From assembly GCA_028564705.1 (NCBI GenBank), contig JAPXFQ010002751.1, positions 155,849-219,848 on the forward strand: a stretch of DNA of 64,000 nucleotides. Direction: 5' to 3'. This document shows, in pieces, positions 50,254-60,614 of this stretch. A program made the translations under genes and the position numbers. The stretch is from Apricaphanius iberus. Its lineage: Eukaryota > Chordata > Actinopteri > Cyprinodontiformes > Aphaniidae. The number at the start of each line of letters is the position of its first letter. Positions within the stretch are counted from its first letter, which is position 1. The notes beneath the pieces were generated by a model. It saw only the letters and a list, made by a program, of their open reading frames with translations, was not told where the DNA came from and did not search any database.

Positions 50254-50870
50254 TGTGGTAATTCTGTAAACTTTTATCATTCAGAAAGTAAAAGTCTGTT
50301 TTAATTAGCTTGCATGATAGTAAAGAAATGTTTTGTCAAGCATTGTTTATGCAGGAAAGCTTTTAAGTCATAAAACTCTGGGGTGAGTTTAAATTGCAAA
50401 GCTGTATAAAAGCGGGCAAGCGCTTTTATGTTAAGAAAAACTGTGTAGCCAAGAAAAGTTTTAGAGAAGCAGATAGCCATTTTTTAACCATAAAATTGAT
50501 TTTATCAACGGAACCTCTTGACCGCAGCCAACGAGTACACCCTATCTTCGCACTGCATAATTCTCTGCCATGCATAAATCATGGCCTAGCTCGACTATGT
50601 TTGCGAAAGTGATTGATTGGAGTAAGATTGGAGATATTATAATGACCAGAGGCCCGCCTTGTCTATAAAACATCTGTGATATTAAAGATCAGTACAATTA
50701 ACATGGCCGTAGTTTAAGTCTGGTACCACAGAGAAAACTAGGGCAACTTTCTCTGTAAACTGCAATTTGTTAATCTGTTCAAAATAAATGTTAAACTGGA
50801 AATTGGCTCCATTTTGTCTCTGCTTGAACATGCATTGAATTACTTATGATAATTATTTAATTCAACAACA
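50254..50870 (+). repeat. 3' LTR with garbled centre
   Basis: 617 bases against 570 for the 5' LTR. The outer 153 bases on the left and 136 on the right are identical to the 5' LTR. The centre, 50407-50734, differs by many scattered small insertions and substitutions (net 47 extra bases) while still following the same order of words. Confidence 0.9.
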
Positions 50871-51944
50871 CTACCCTTCCAATAAGTGATATTGGAAGGG
50901 ATTTCCATCTTGCCAGATCATCTTCCACTTTTTTAAAAGTGGGACATAGTTTAGCTTTGATAAGTCTGCCAGTCTTGGTGAGATATGGATACCTAGATAT
51001 GTAATATTTCCTGACCGGAGTTGCACAGCAACGGGACCCTGGAAAGAACAGTTGATTGGAAGGACTGTAGATTTTAACCAATTTATAGAATAGTCTGAAA
51101 CTCTTGAGTAAGATTTTATCAACTCAATTACCTGAGAGAAAGAAGTTTGTGAATGCTGTAGAAAAAGTAATACACCATCTGTATAAAGACTCAATTTATG
51201 TTCTATTTTGTTGCATTGTATACCTTTAATATTATTATTTTGCCTGATTGCTGCTGCTAATGGTTCAATAAAAATAGCAAAGAGGGAGGGAGAAAGTGGA
51301 CATCCCTGCCTGGTACCTCTCTGAAGAAAAAACCTTGATAATGTTTGTTTATTAGTCCTAATACATGCTGTTGGTGAGCTGTACAATATATTTAACCAGT
51401 TTACAAAAGAATTACTGAACCCGAATTTATGTAAGGTTGCAAATAAAAATTTCCAGTTAACTCTATCAAATGCTTTTTCTGCATCTAAAGATAATATATT
51501 GGTTTGGACGTTTTTATAGTAGGGATAATCTAATAAATCTATTAATCTACATGAATTTGTTGAAGAGAGCCTACCTTTTATAAAACCTGTTTGATCAGGA
51601 TGGATTATTAGAGGTGTTATTTTCTCTATCCTTCTTGCAAGAGCTTTGCAAATTATTTTAAGATCAATGTTGATAAGAGAAATGGGATGATAAATGGTAG
51701 AAGACATAGGGTCTTTTCCTGGTTTTAATAGAAGATTGATGTAGGCAGAGTTCATGTTTGGTGGTAATCGACCATTTTCCTTTGTTTCATGTAACATTTT
51801 GTAAAATGTTGGTGCCAGAATATTCCAGAATTCTTTATAGAACTCTACTAAACTACCTGATTTATTACTATGTTCAAAGTTTTCTATTCGAAGTCTTTGG
51901 ATTAAGAACTGCATCCGTTTATTAATAATTTCATTTAATTCCAA
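50871..51944 (-). pseudogene. L1/Tx1 ORF2 reverse transcriptase, catalytic box mutated
   Basis: A 357-codon minus-strand frame. Blocks: NSAYINLLLKPGKDP, HPISLINIDLKIICKALARRIE, HPDQTGFIKGR, LSLDAEKAFDRVNW (motif A Asp present), QRGTRQGCPLSPSLFAIFIEPLA (L1/Tx1 hallmark), then motif C as LSLYTDGVLLF at 51174-51185. Most active copies have YADD there, so both the Ala and the second catalytic Asp are changed. N-terminally, SNKSGSLVEFYKEFWNIL shows a deletion: the usual segment between the NKSG and the VEFYKEFW blocks is missing. The frame ends at the LTR element, and ORF2 resumes at 42866. The frame itself has no stop, yet the enzyme would be dead. Confidence 0.88.
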
Positions 51945-52057
51945 TTTTCCTTTCCGTTTTTGCTTAAGCTCTCTTTATCCAGGGAAGCTTCTAATGATTT
52001 GATAGTTTCTTCTAGTTCCCGAACATGTTAATTTTCTGTTCTCTTTTTATGCTAGAA

Positions 52058-52378
52058 ACTTCTGCTTCTGCATCAGTTCTGTTGCTCTTTCTGTGTCTCT
52101 GCTGCCTTCTCCAAACCCCAGATGGTCTCTGCAGATGACCGCTTATGCTGAGCCTGGGTCTGCTGGAGGTGTCTTCCTGTTAAAAGGGAGTTTTTCCTCT
52201 CCACTGTCACTTCATGCTTTCTCAGTTTGAGGGATTGCTGAGAAGTCACAACGCAATCTTCTGTGGTCCCCAAATGCCTAAATTAAACATTGTATTGTAA
52301 TAACTGTTCTTGTAAAGTGCCTTGAGATGACATTTGTTGTGAAATGGCGCTATATAAATAAACTGAATTGAATTGAAA
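52058..52378 (+). mobile_element. L2 LINE, right part: end of 3' UTR
   Basis: Continues the L2 from 39317: ACTTCTGCTTCTGCATCAGT, GTCTTCCTGTTAAAAGGGAG, AAAGTGCCTTGAGATGACAT, GGCGCTATATAAATAAACTG and the end AATTGAATTGAAA. The same words occur in the same order, uninterrupted, in the minus-strand L2 at 36556-36900. Confidence 0.88.
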
Positions 52379-52516
52379 TTTGTTCTAAACCATTCAATGA
52401 TTTATAAACTAGTAGGAGTATATTCTCTGAGCCACAGGGACACACATTTAGGTGCATATAAATAGAACTTAAAGGTATTGTAGAGGATCTTTTTCTTCTG
52501 CATGGATCATCTAAAC
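52379..52516. other. short unassigned stretch
   Basis: Nothing recognised between the L2 end and the MITE. Confidence 0.4.
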
Positions 52517-52741
52517 CAGGGATCCACAAATCCAGGCCTTGAGGGCCAGTATCCTGCAGGTTTTAGTTCTTTCTGTGGTTCAATACACCAGAATCAAATT
52601 ATGTCTAATTAGCAGGACTATGCAGAACTTTGCTATGCTGAGGCGGAAGTTGGACAATTTGAAGCAAGTGGAAGTTGGACCAGAGACACATTCAAAACTG
52701 GTAGGGCACCACCCCTTGAGGCCTGGGTTTGAAGACCCCTG
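52517..52741. mobile_element. hAT-type MITE
   Basis: The left end is CAGGGATCCACAAATCCAGG. The right end in reverse complement is CAGGGGTCTTCAAACCCAGG. Both continue to CCT(T/C)(G/A)AGGG. The length of 225 bases fits a common teleost hAT MITE family. An 8-base target duplication is not evident. Confidence 0.75.
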
Positions 52742-53137
52742 TGTTTATGTGTACTGTGCTACGCCTTTTATTCATTCTACCTCACAGTTCTCACTGGGTC
52801 CTTGAAATGTACGTGAGTAGCAAGAGAAAAGGTGTCTTTGAGGTGTATGAGAAGAAGAGAAAGGGCTCAGAAGAGGGAAACATGACCAGAGTGTTTTTAG
52901 GAGATTCTTTCCAACGATGGCGTGTGCTGAAGGGGCAGGGTTGGGCTCCCCACTGATTCCTCCATCGCTACGTTTCTACTTGACAGGTTGGCTAAAGTTA
53001 AGCATGCTATTTGGAGAAATTAATTTCAGATTGCTGGGAAGTATTTATCGTCATATATATTGTTACTTTCCAAGGAAGATCTGTTGTTGTGTATGTGCAT
53101 TTGTTTTTTTAAAGTGTAGAGGGTCGTTATTTCCTGA
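52742..53137. other. non-coding, no feature recognised
   Basis: Short overlapping frames only. Confidence 0.4.
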
Positions 53138-54440
53138 TCCATCCATGCATCTTCTTCCGCTTATCAGGGGTCGGGTCGCTTAAGCAGTAGCTTAAGCAGA
53201 GAGACCCAGACTTCACTCTCCCCATTCACTTGGACCAGCTCCTCAGGAGGAATCCCGAGGCGGTCCCAGGCCAACCGAGAGACATAGAGACTCCAGAGAG
53301 TCCTGGGTCTTCCTCTGGGAATCCAATCAGTGGGACGTGCCCGGAACACTTCACCAGGGAAGCGTCCAGGAGGACCAGATGCCTGAGCCACCTCAACTGG
53401 TTCCTCTTGATGTGGAGGAGCAGCAGTTCTACTCTGAGCCCCCTCCGGCTGACTGGCTCAAGACCATGGTCTCAGTTTTGGAGGTGCTGATCCCCATCCC
53501 AGCCTCTTCACACTCTGCTGCAAACTGCTGCAGCGAAAACTATAGATCACGTTCAGATGAAGCCAACGGGACCACATCATCTACGAAAAGTAGAGACCTG
53601 ATCCTGAGGCCACCAAAACGGATTCCCTCAACACCTTGGCTGAGCCAGGACGAAAACCGCATTGTTCCTCTCGAACCTGATGTTCGACTATCCGTTGGAC
53701 CCTCCTCTCCAGAACCCCTGAATAGACCTTACCAGGGAGGCTCAGAAGTGTGATCCCCCTATAGTTGTAACACACTCTGTGGTCCTCTTTTTTAAAGAGG
53801 GGGACCAGCACCCCAGTCTGCCAATCCAAGGGAACTGCCCCTGATATCCACGCAATATTGCAGGGCCGCGTTAACCAACACAGCCCTACAGCATCCAGAA
53901 CCATGAGGAACTCTGGGTGAGTCTCATCCGCCCCCGGAGATTTGCCACCAAGGAGCTTATTAACAACCTCTGCGACCTCAGCACCAGAGATTGGAGAGCC
54001 CAACCCAAACTCCCCAGACTCTGCTTCCAAACAGGAAGGTGTGTCGGTGGGAGGAGGTCTTCGAAGTATTCTGTCCACTAACCCAAAACGTCCCGTGTCG
54101 AGGTCAGCATGCACACCGCCCCCACTGTAACAGTGTTGGTGGCAGACCGCTCCTCCCCCCCGAGACGCCGGATGGTGGACCAGAATCGCTTCGAAGCCAC
54201 ACAGAACTCCTTCCACGGCCGAATTTTTGCCTCAGCAACCATCCGAGCTGCACATCGCTTAGCCTGCCGGTACTTATCAGCTGCTTCCGGAGTCCTACAG
54301 GCCAGAAAGGCTTCTTCCTTCTTCAGCTTGACAGCATCCCTCACCGCCTGTGTCCATCAGTGGGTTCGAGCATTGCCGCCATGTCAGGAACTGACCGCCT
54401 TGCAGCCACAGCTACGTTCAGCTGTTCGACAATAGGGGCA
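53138..54440 (-). pseudogene. RTE/Rex3-type LINE relic with palm deletion
   Basis: The minus strand reads, in order: RTPEAADKYRQAKRCAARMV and KEFCVASKRFWSTIRRLGGE (54340-54160); the RT N-terminal blocks SGAEVAEVVNKLLGGKSPGA, DWQTGVLVPLFKKEDHRVCY, GITLLSLPGKVYSGVLERRV and EEQCGFRPGS (54000-53680); then a jump to the 3' region with RLAWDRLGIPPEELVQVNGE (about 53260), ending near CATCCATGCATCTTCTTCCG (53138). The palm segment with motifs A, B and the catalytic YADD-like box is missing after the FRPG block, and stops and frameshifts occur throughout. The order and words fit the abundant Rex3-like LINE of fishes. It is an old, dead copy. Confidence 0.8.
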
Positions 54441-55331
54441 CGGAACATGGCCCACTTGGACTCAGTGTCCCCCGCCTTCCCCTTCTTTCCTGAAATTCAG
54501 AAAAATCCTCCACTATACCTTTTAAAGGTTCTATTTATATGGCCCTCTAGAGTGTATAGGGCCATATAAATGGCCATGGCGGGCCGGATTTGGCCTGCGG
54601 GCCAAATCCACAGTGACTTATTATGCAATGACCTATTGCATAATAGCTGTTTATTATTCTTTTCTGCATTGACACTGCTTTTTGGAGGCCTGAATATACA
54701 GTACATGAAAACTCAATTAAATTTGGCAAAAGGGTCAGACCTTTGTGAAAATTGTATATTTTAGGGGTGTTGTAAAAGTCGCAACAGAAATGACTCAACA
54801 ATGTCCCCCGGAAAATTTCAAAGCATACTGCTTTGTTGGCTAATTCTACCATAGACACATGAAAGTTACTACACTTGTAGAATTTCCAAAGACCTACCTA
54901 AAAGTCTTAAAATATTTTTGACCTGGTTTTTTCTCTGTATTTTTCTCTCCATAGAAGCTACACTGTTGCAGAGTTTTCATCTAATTATACTGCTTTCCAA
55001 AAGCCGTTTGAGTCCCAGACTCGAGTGGCCCCAGGCCTCTTTGCACACCCAGTCCTTTTGTATTAAATCAATCTGTAACATCAACAATCATCCCAAAAAA
55101 ATCACCCAGGACAAGAGCTCTATTTTGTTATCGATAGTCAGGAAATAAGCATGTAGTCCAGTACCTGCTTAATTCATTGATCTTTTGTTTGTACAAGCCA
55201 TTAATTGAAAGATTATTTACATAGTACAGGCCTACAGGGGTGAGTTCTACTTACAATCTTGCAATCACACAATAACATATTTATTCATACATCTGATAGC
55301 TTAATGCAAATTCATAACACATTAGCATAAT
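54441..55331. other. non-coding, hAT-like word, no gene
   Basis: The stretch GGGCCGGATTTGGCCTGCGG (about 54580) resembles subterminal sequence of some fish hAT elements, but no ends could be defined. No coding feature. Confidence 0.35.
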
Positions 55332-55935
55332 GTGAGGCCTTTTGTTCTTTTTTTTTTTTCTTTTTTAACGTGTCCTGTCTAGCAGTATGCTACTCAGAAT
55401 TGGTGTCTGAGTACCAAGTACAAGCCCAACAGTTTTACTTTCCCAAGCAGAGTATTACAGCTTCGCTGTATTACGCCACTTGATGTATATGTATGATAAA
55501 TCTTTATTAATGATTACTGTGGGTTCAATTTCTTGACGTCATGGACATTAAACTGAGACAAGAAGGGAGAAAGGAAGAAGGTGAAGAAAAGAAACCGGAC
55601 CAGCAGAGGTGCGAACCGACGACCCAAGACAGGGAGGCAAACAAAGAACACAAGAAAACATCCTAGTCCTCCACCTCTGCCGGACGGCAGAGAAACAGTA
55701 ATCCAAAACAAAAACAACAAACTGTACAGAACCAAACCAATAGTTCGGATCTAGTAGAATAAACTAAGAATTACACATTCACTACACACAAGCATTGATT
55801 AATGAACATAATACAAATGTTTCTGGTAAGCTCCTGTGAACAACTAACTAATGATGATAACCTCAGCTTAAGATATGTCCGTCCTCACCAATGTCCCCCC
55901 ACCAATGTGTGTGTGCGAGCATGCAGGTCGGAATA

Positions 55936-56520
55936 TTCAATTCAATTCAATTCAGTTTATTTATATAGCGCCATTTCACAACAGATGTCATCTCAAGGCA
56001 CTTTACAAAAAGAGTTATTACAATACAATGTTTAGTGTAGAAATTACAGAACCACAGAAGATTGCGTCGTGGAATTCTCAGCAATCCCTCATACTGAGCA
56101 AGCATGCAGCGACAGTGGGAAGGAAAAACTCCCTTTTAACAGGAAGAAACCTCCGGCAGAACCAGGCTCAGCACAAGCGGTTATCTGCCGCGACCGTCTG
56201 TGGCTTGGAGAATACACAACAGAGACACAGAAAGAGCAACAGAACCGATGCACAAGTTTGTTGCAGGACGTGGAGAATTTTCCGTCACTGCAATGCCATC
56301 TTAGTCAGGGTCGTCAAGCAGGGCTAATCCGGAGCACCTACTATAATAGAAAACAGGTTAGTGCTTGAATTGACAGCACATCATGCAGTTGGGGAGAAGT
56401 AGGAGAGAAAGTAGTCACAGACCCTAATAATGTCCTCCAACAGCCTAGCCTAAAGCAGCATAGCTACTAACATTAACCTGTCTCCTAGCTACTAGGAGAC
56501 CTGGCTACCAACACTCTGTC
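55936..56520 (-). mobile_element. L2 LINE 3' UTR
   Basis: Minus strand: ends GGCGCTATATAAATAAACTG plus AATTGAATTGAA at 55936. It contains GGTTTCTTCCTGTTAAAAGG, TGATGTGCTGTCAATTCAAG and ACCTAGCTAC-like words in the same order as the L2 at 38900-39250. It stops at about 56520, shortly before the rRNA piece. Confidence 0.85.
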
Positions 56521-56533
56521 TTAGTCCTCCTGA

Positions 56534-56880
56534 CCCGTGGACGGTGTAGGGCCGGTAACGGCCCCCGTCATGCCGGGGTCTTCTCGGAGTCGGGTTGTTT
56601 GAGAATGCAGCCCAAAGTGGGTGGTAAACTCCATCTAAGGCTAAATACCGGCACGAGACCGATAGTCGACAACTATCTTAAGGAAAAATAGACAGAACTG
56701 AGAGGACAGAGTTGAAGAGGGCGAGAAACGTTTAAGAGATAAACGGGTGGGGTCCGCACAGTCTGCCGGGGGATTCAACCCGGCAGGTAATGGGCGGCCG
56801 CACTGTGCGGGAGGATCCCCTTGAGGGACCTCTCTCCGGCGCTGGCTGGCCCCTGTGGGGCACATTTCTTCCGCGGCGGT
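56534..56880 (+). pseudogene. 28S rRNA fragment (D1/D2 region), degraded
   Basis: CCCGTGGACGGTGTAGGGCC, GCCGGTAACGGCCCCCGTCA, then GAATGCAGCCCAAAGTGGGTG, GGTAAACTCCATCTAAGGCT and AAATACCGGCACGAGACCGA are landmark words of the 5' part of vertebrate 28S rRNA, in the correct order. Later come TTAAGAGATAAACGGGTGGGG and GGATTCAACCCGGC. About 350 bases remain. Substitutions and small gaps (for example in the normally invariant segment after GACCGATAGTC) show that it is not a working rRNA gene. No other rRNA part adjoins it. Confidence 0.85.
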
Positions 56881-58019
56881 AAACCAATAAGGTTTCCCCA
56901 CGCAAGTGATTGATAGCTGGTGTAAGGAACCGTCAATCCGTCCTACAGGAATCGACACAGATATGGAGGAGGCAAGAGATGTATGCATCCAGGGTCCCAC
57001 AGAGTACAGAGGCCACAGGTGGATCAGCGCAGGGTCGATCACCCGCCAAGAGAGGAACGGATGGAAGCCCCAGGGGAACACCCACCAACCGCAATGCTGG
57101 GGCCCGAGAGATCGCAGTGACGAGCCCACGGGCTCCGCCGGTAACCGGCTACGCCAGGGCGGGCCCAGATCAGGAACTGGAGGCCACGGGGACCAGGGGC
57201 ACCCCGCCCCCCAGCGGGGCCCCAACCAGGGACCAGCCGACAAGGGCCCCCCACCGCCGCCGCAGGCAAGGGGGATCCGCAGCCAACCGACGGACAACAC
57301 ACGCCGCCGCCACCCCGGACCAATAGCCACCGCCAACAACCCGGCCCGCCTCCACACACCCACACGCCAGGGAGCCATAGCAAGAGCCACAGCGGATGTA
57401 CGCCCTCCCCAGGCCGCGCCCAGCCGGCACCTGGACATCCAGATCTTCCAGCTCCCGGGTCCAGATCCCGCCCCACGTAGGGCACCAAGATCAGGGGCCC
57501 AGCCAATGCCGGACAGCCCCACCAGGTGAACAGACCGGCCTGCAGAAGTCCTGGAACCGGCAGGAGGACTGGGCGCCAGGCACGGTCCCCACCGATCCAC
57601 CGGACGGCACCAACCTGTTCTACAACCCCGGCACCCCCAGAAGAGGTGCCCCAGTCAATCCAAGGAGGACGTCGGCCCGAAACAGCGGCCGCCCGACACA
57701 CCGGACCACCCAGGACCCGCCCGACATGCACCAGGACCGAGCCGGGCCGCAACCGGGACCCCCGGCCCCAAGCATCGAGAGCCATCATCAACCAGCGGGC
57801 AGGAGCAACCATCACCGACAGGGAGTGACGGGGAGGGAAGAAGATGCATCAGGCCAGAGAGCAGCCAAACACCCAACCTGACAGGTAGACATAGACAGAC
57901 AGAGACACTCATACGTACCCTCCCTCTCATGCGTACACATTCTTACAAATACAGGACATATGAAAAAAGGACGCTATACACTCATTCATACCCCCCATAC
58001 GCCGTGAGGCCTTTTGTTC

Positions 58020-58511
58020 AACCAACAGGATCTTGACAGACTGCAGATACTTTGCAAAGAAGTATCTATGAACTTAATCTTAAACTCTTAAAAAATCCTT
58101 GAAACTGTATTTTATATACTAAACTGGTTCCTGTTGTTCAAGAGTAGCTCCTTTTCATGCATCCTCCCTACGTTGCTATGGTTACAACTGTCCTTCCTGA
58201 CAGTGTCATCAAAAGATTCCTTTCCTATTGAATCATTTTAACTCTGAGGGGCTCTCTAGTTTATTTTAGTCTAAGCATTAAGCAGAGATTTAGTCAATAT
58301 AAAACACAGTAGGAATATATGAACTTTTAAAATGAATATATAAACTTTTTAGGCAGAATAAAAACATATAAACATCAAAACCTAGTTAGGCATCCTTCTT
58401 ATCCTGCAATGACCTGTTGGACAGCGGGTATTCCCTCGGATGATGCTCCAAGTCAATGAATGTCCTCCATGTCCTTTCATCAACTTTTTACTTTCTTTAA
58501 TATACTCTTAC
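58020..58511. other. non-coding, no feature recognised
   Basis: AT-rich flank of the L1/Tx1 insertion. Confidence 0.4.
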
Positions 58512-58858
58512 ATCAGTTCCCTTCGCTCTTTTTGTGTCTCTTCTCTGTCTTCTCAAATGCCCCTTCGGTCAGGTCACGGCTGCTCGTACTGAGCCAGGTT
58601 CTGGTTCTGGAGGTTTCTTCCTGTTTAAGAGGAGTCGCTGTTCTCCATAGTCGCTAAATGCGTTATCAGTATGAGGATTGCTAAAGATTGCTGTAGTTGG
58701 AGTCTGCAACATGCCATAAATGCTAGTCAACGACTTCATGCAATCTGCTGGGATTCCTTACATAGAAAACCTTGAAGTGATAGGAATATTTTTTTTAAAA
58801 GTGCCACAACATTGGTTGTGAATCAGCACTATATAAATAAACTGAACTAAATTGAATT
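58512..58858 (+). mobile_element. L2-type LINE 3' UTR, diverged
   Basis: Words in L2 order: TTTTTGTGTCTCTTCTCTGTC, GGAGGTTTCTTCCTGTTTAAG, then AACCTTGAAGTGATAGGAAT and AGCACTATATAAATAAACTG, ending AATTGAATT. It is more diverged than the other copies. Confidence 0.75.
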
Positions 58859-58910
58859 TCCAGTACTTTCAACACTAACAGTGAATAAATTATTCATTAA
58901 AATAATAATG

Positions 58911-59214
58911 CCTCAAACTTATATAGCGCTTTTCTGGACACTCAAAGACGCTTTACAAATTCATTGTCACATTCATTCACTCTCACACTGGTGGAAGCAA
59001 GCTACAATCGTAGCCACAGACTGGGGCAGACTGACAGAAGCGAGGCTGCCATATCGCGCCATCGGTCCCTCTGGCCAACACCAGTAGGCGGTGGGTGAAG
59101 TGTCTTACCCAAGGACACAACGACTGAGACATATGGATCTGGGGGCTTGGGGATTCGAACCAGCAACCTTTCAATTGCAAGGCAACCTCTGAACCCCCTG
59201 TCCACAGTCGCCCC
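58911..59214 (-). mobile_element. tRNA-derived SINE with L2-like tail
   Basis: The minus strand starts CGGGGGCGACTGTGGACAGG, followed by GGTTGCTGGTTCGAATCCCC, which contains a good B box (GGTTCGAATCC). The 3' end TGTAAAGCGTCTTTGAGTGT...AAAAGCGCTATATAAGTTTG imitates the L2-type terminus, as expected for a SINE that uses a LINE's reverse transcriptase. The A box is weak. Confidence 0.65.
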
Positions 59215-60533
59215 CGTGTTGATATATTGTTAAAGTTCCTTCCACCTTATGTTATTATTCAATGAAGTGTAGAATTACATGATCATTAGTGTTACTTAAA
59301 AATGATCACAGAAAATGTTTAGATCTTTTGGAAATGTTTTGTTTGTTTTTCTTTTTCCACACAGCATACTGCCAGATTACAGTGATAGTCTTCAGTTATG
59401 ATTCAGAAGAGTTTCAAGAGTTTTACTGAAGAGCTTAAGCCAATTTTAGCGAACCATCCTCACACAGGCTGAATACATTTAAAGGATTCTTCTCATGTCA
59501 TGCATTCTGCACTCAGGGCAAAGGTACAGAGTTTTTCTATGTATGCTTAGTTAGAATAAGCACTCTTTTCCTCCGTTATTTATTTAGGTTATAAATGAAC
59601 ACAGGGAATAAGATGAATGGGTAAATCTTTAGAGGAACAGGATTTCAAATGTTATTCACCCTTTGTAAATGATATTTTTAAGGTCACTTTTATTCCGTGT
59701 ATGCATTTATTGGTTTTTGTGATCTTATAGTTGAGTGTATTGGGCTTGTACAGTGTATCCTTCCCTGTCCAAGATACATTTCTCCCAAGGGAGACAAATA
59801 AGGACACTTTGACTTTGATTTTATCCTTTGGAACTCGATCACTCTCTCTTTGTTGTTTGCATATGCTACTTGGGACCAAGTTAATAGATGGCTCTGCCCC
59901 CTCCATAAACACACTAATAGACACACAGCATAGACATACTATTATGTGCTTTCTTCTTGCATACCTAGCTTGCGGCAAATAGCTAAGCACTACCTAGTAT
60001 GCAACAACATTAGATTTATTTCAACAGAAACCAAATAAAGCATAATGAAAATACTGCTACAATCTGAAAAAAACCCCGCTTCCACTAAGACTAGAAGATA
60101 ATGATGAAAAAGATTGTGGAACTACTTCATCTGTTCAACATTTGCACAACACTGGTTTTTGGGTGTGACCTAGAGAGCTGTAACCTTTAATGGAGTCAAA
60201 TCTGAGCACAAGAAGAGATATGGAAGGACAGATTTGATTATAGATCTTCTGGATGTGGACCAGAACATCAGAATGAGGTGTTGATAGAGCACACTGTAGA
60301 CTGTTCTTAAATTAATAACATGTTGGATTAACTAACAGTGTATTTATTGCAATTCATACTCAGTGAGACCTTATCTTTAACGACCAGGTTCAGGTTTTTT
60401 ACCTTTACAGCTTTAAAACAAAACCTGAGTAGTCTGTGTGGTTGGTATAGAGCTCCGGATGTCACATGACTCTTAGAGTGTAGAGAAAATGCTGGTAGGA
60501 ATACATCTGATGATATGAATGTCAAATGGTTGG

Positions 60534-60535
<2 letters not shown>
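59215..60535. other. non-coding, no feature recognised
   Basis: 1.3 kb of ordinary AT-rich sequence. The overlapping frames at 59652-59990 are on both strands and carry no domain. Confidence 0.4.

Positions 60536-60611
<76 letters not shown>
60536..60611. repeat. (TA)n microsatellite
   Basis: About 37 TA units with one TTTATT interruption, directly before the minisatellite. Confidence 0.95.

Positions 60612-60614
<3 letters not shown>

Larger units (their letters stand above)
42863..50874 (+). mobile_element. LTR retrotransposon/endogenous retrovirus-like element without coding capacity
   Basis: LTRs at 42867-43436 and 50254-50870 start TGTGGTAATT and end CAACAACA (TG...CA). They are flanked by CTAC at 42863-42866 and 50871-50874, a 4-base target duplication. 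A primer-binding site follows the 5' LTR and a purine tract precedes the 3' LTR. The orientation is drawn from these. The 6.8-kb interior contains no gag, pol or env frame; the longest open frames are under 115 codons. It is a large non-autonomous derivative that must have been copied by proteins from elsewhere. Family (retrovirus-like or Gypsy) cannot be settled without coding sequence. Confidence 0.88.
39318..52057 (-). mobile_element. L1/Tx1-clade LINE inserted in the L2, itself split by an LTR element
   Basis: The minus-strand order is the end of the coiled-coil/pre-RT region (52057-51900), RT (51944-50871), the LTR element (50870-42867), the rest of ORF2 (42866-41554), and a GC-rich 3' region ending in an A-run (T-run at 39318-39326 on the plus strand). 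Both outer flanks are plus-strand L2 3' UTR and would join in order. The flanks AGCTTCTTCTTCCTTCAT and AACTTCTGCTTCTGCAT look like a mutated target duplication. It is 5'-truncated and carries several disabling changes. Confidence 0.9.
55735..56964. mobile_element. composite insert in the L1/Tx1 tail
   Basis: 1.23 kb absent from the sister copy at 31742. In order it holds about 200 unassigned bases, an L2 3' tail (minus), a 28S rRNA piece (plus) and about 85 unassigned bases. AAACCAATA occurs at the start of the insert (55735) and again right after the rRNA piece (56881). Its mechanism of origin is unclear. Confidence 0.7.
55348..58003 (-). mobile_element. 5'-truncated L1/Tx1 tail with 16-bp TSD, itself interrupted
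   Basis: The direct repeat GTGAGGCCTTTTGTTC at 55332-55347 and 58004-58019 is exact over 16 bases and marks a single insertion. Inside, starting with a T-run, lies the L1/Tx1 3' region seen at 31742 and 39318. It is interrupted after CTGTACAGAACC (55734) and resumes at AGGCAAGAGATGTATGCATC (about 56965), running to 58003. The uninterrupted order is seen in the 31742 copy around 32105-32140. Confidence 0.92.

Noticed and set aside
53991..54569. 192-codon plus-strand frame
   Set aside because: Antisense shadow of the RTE/Rex3 relic.
56641..57600. 319-codon minus-strand frame
   Set aside because: It runs through both the L1/Tx1 tail and the 28S rRNA fragment; composition alone keeps it open.
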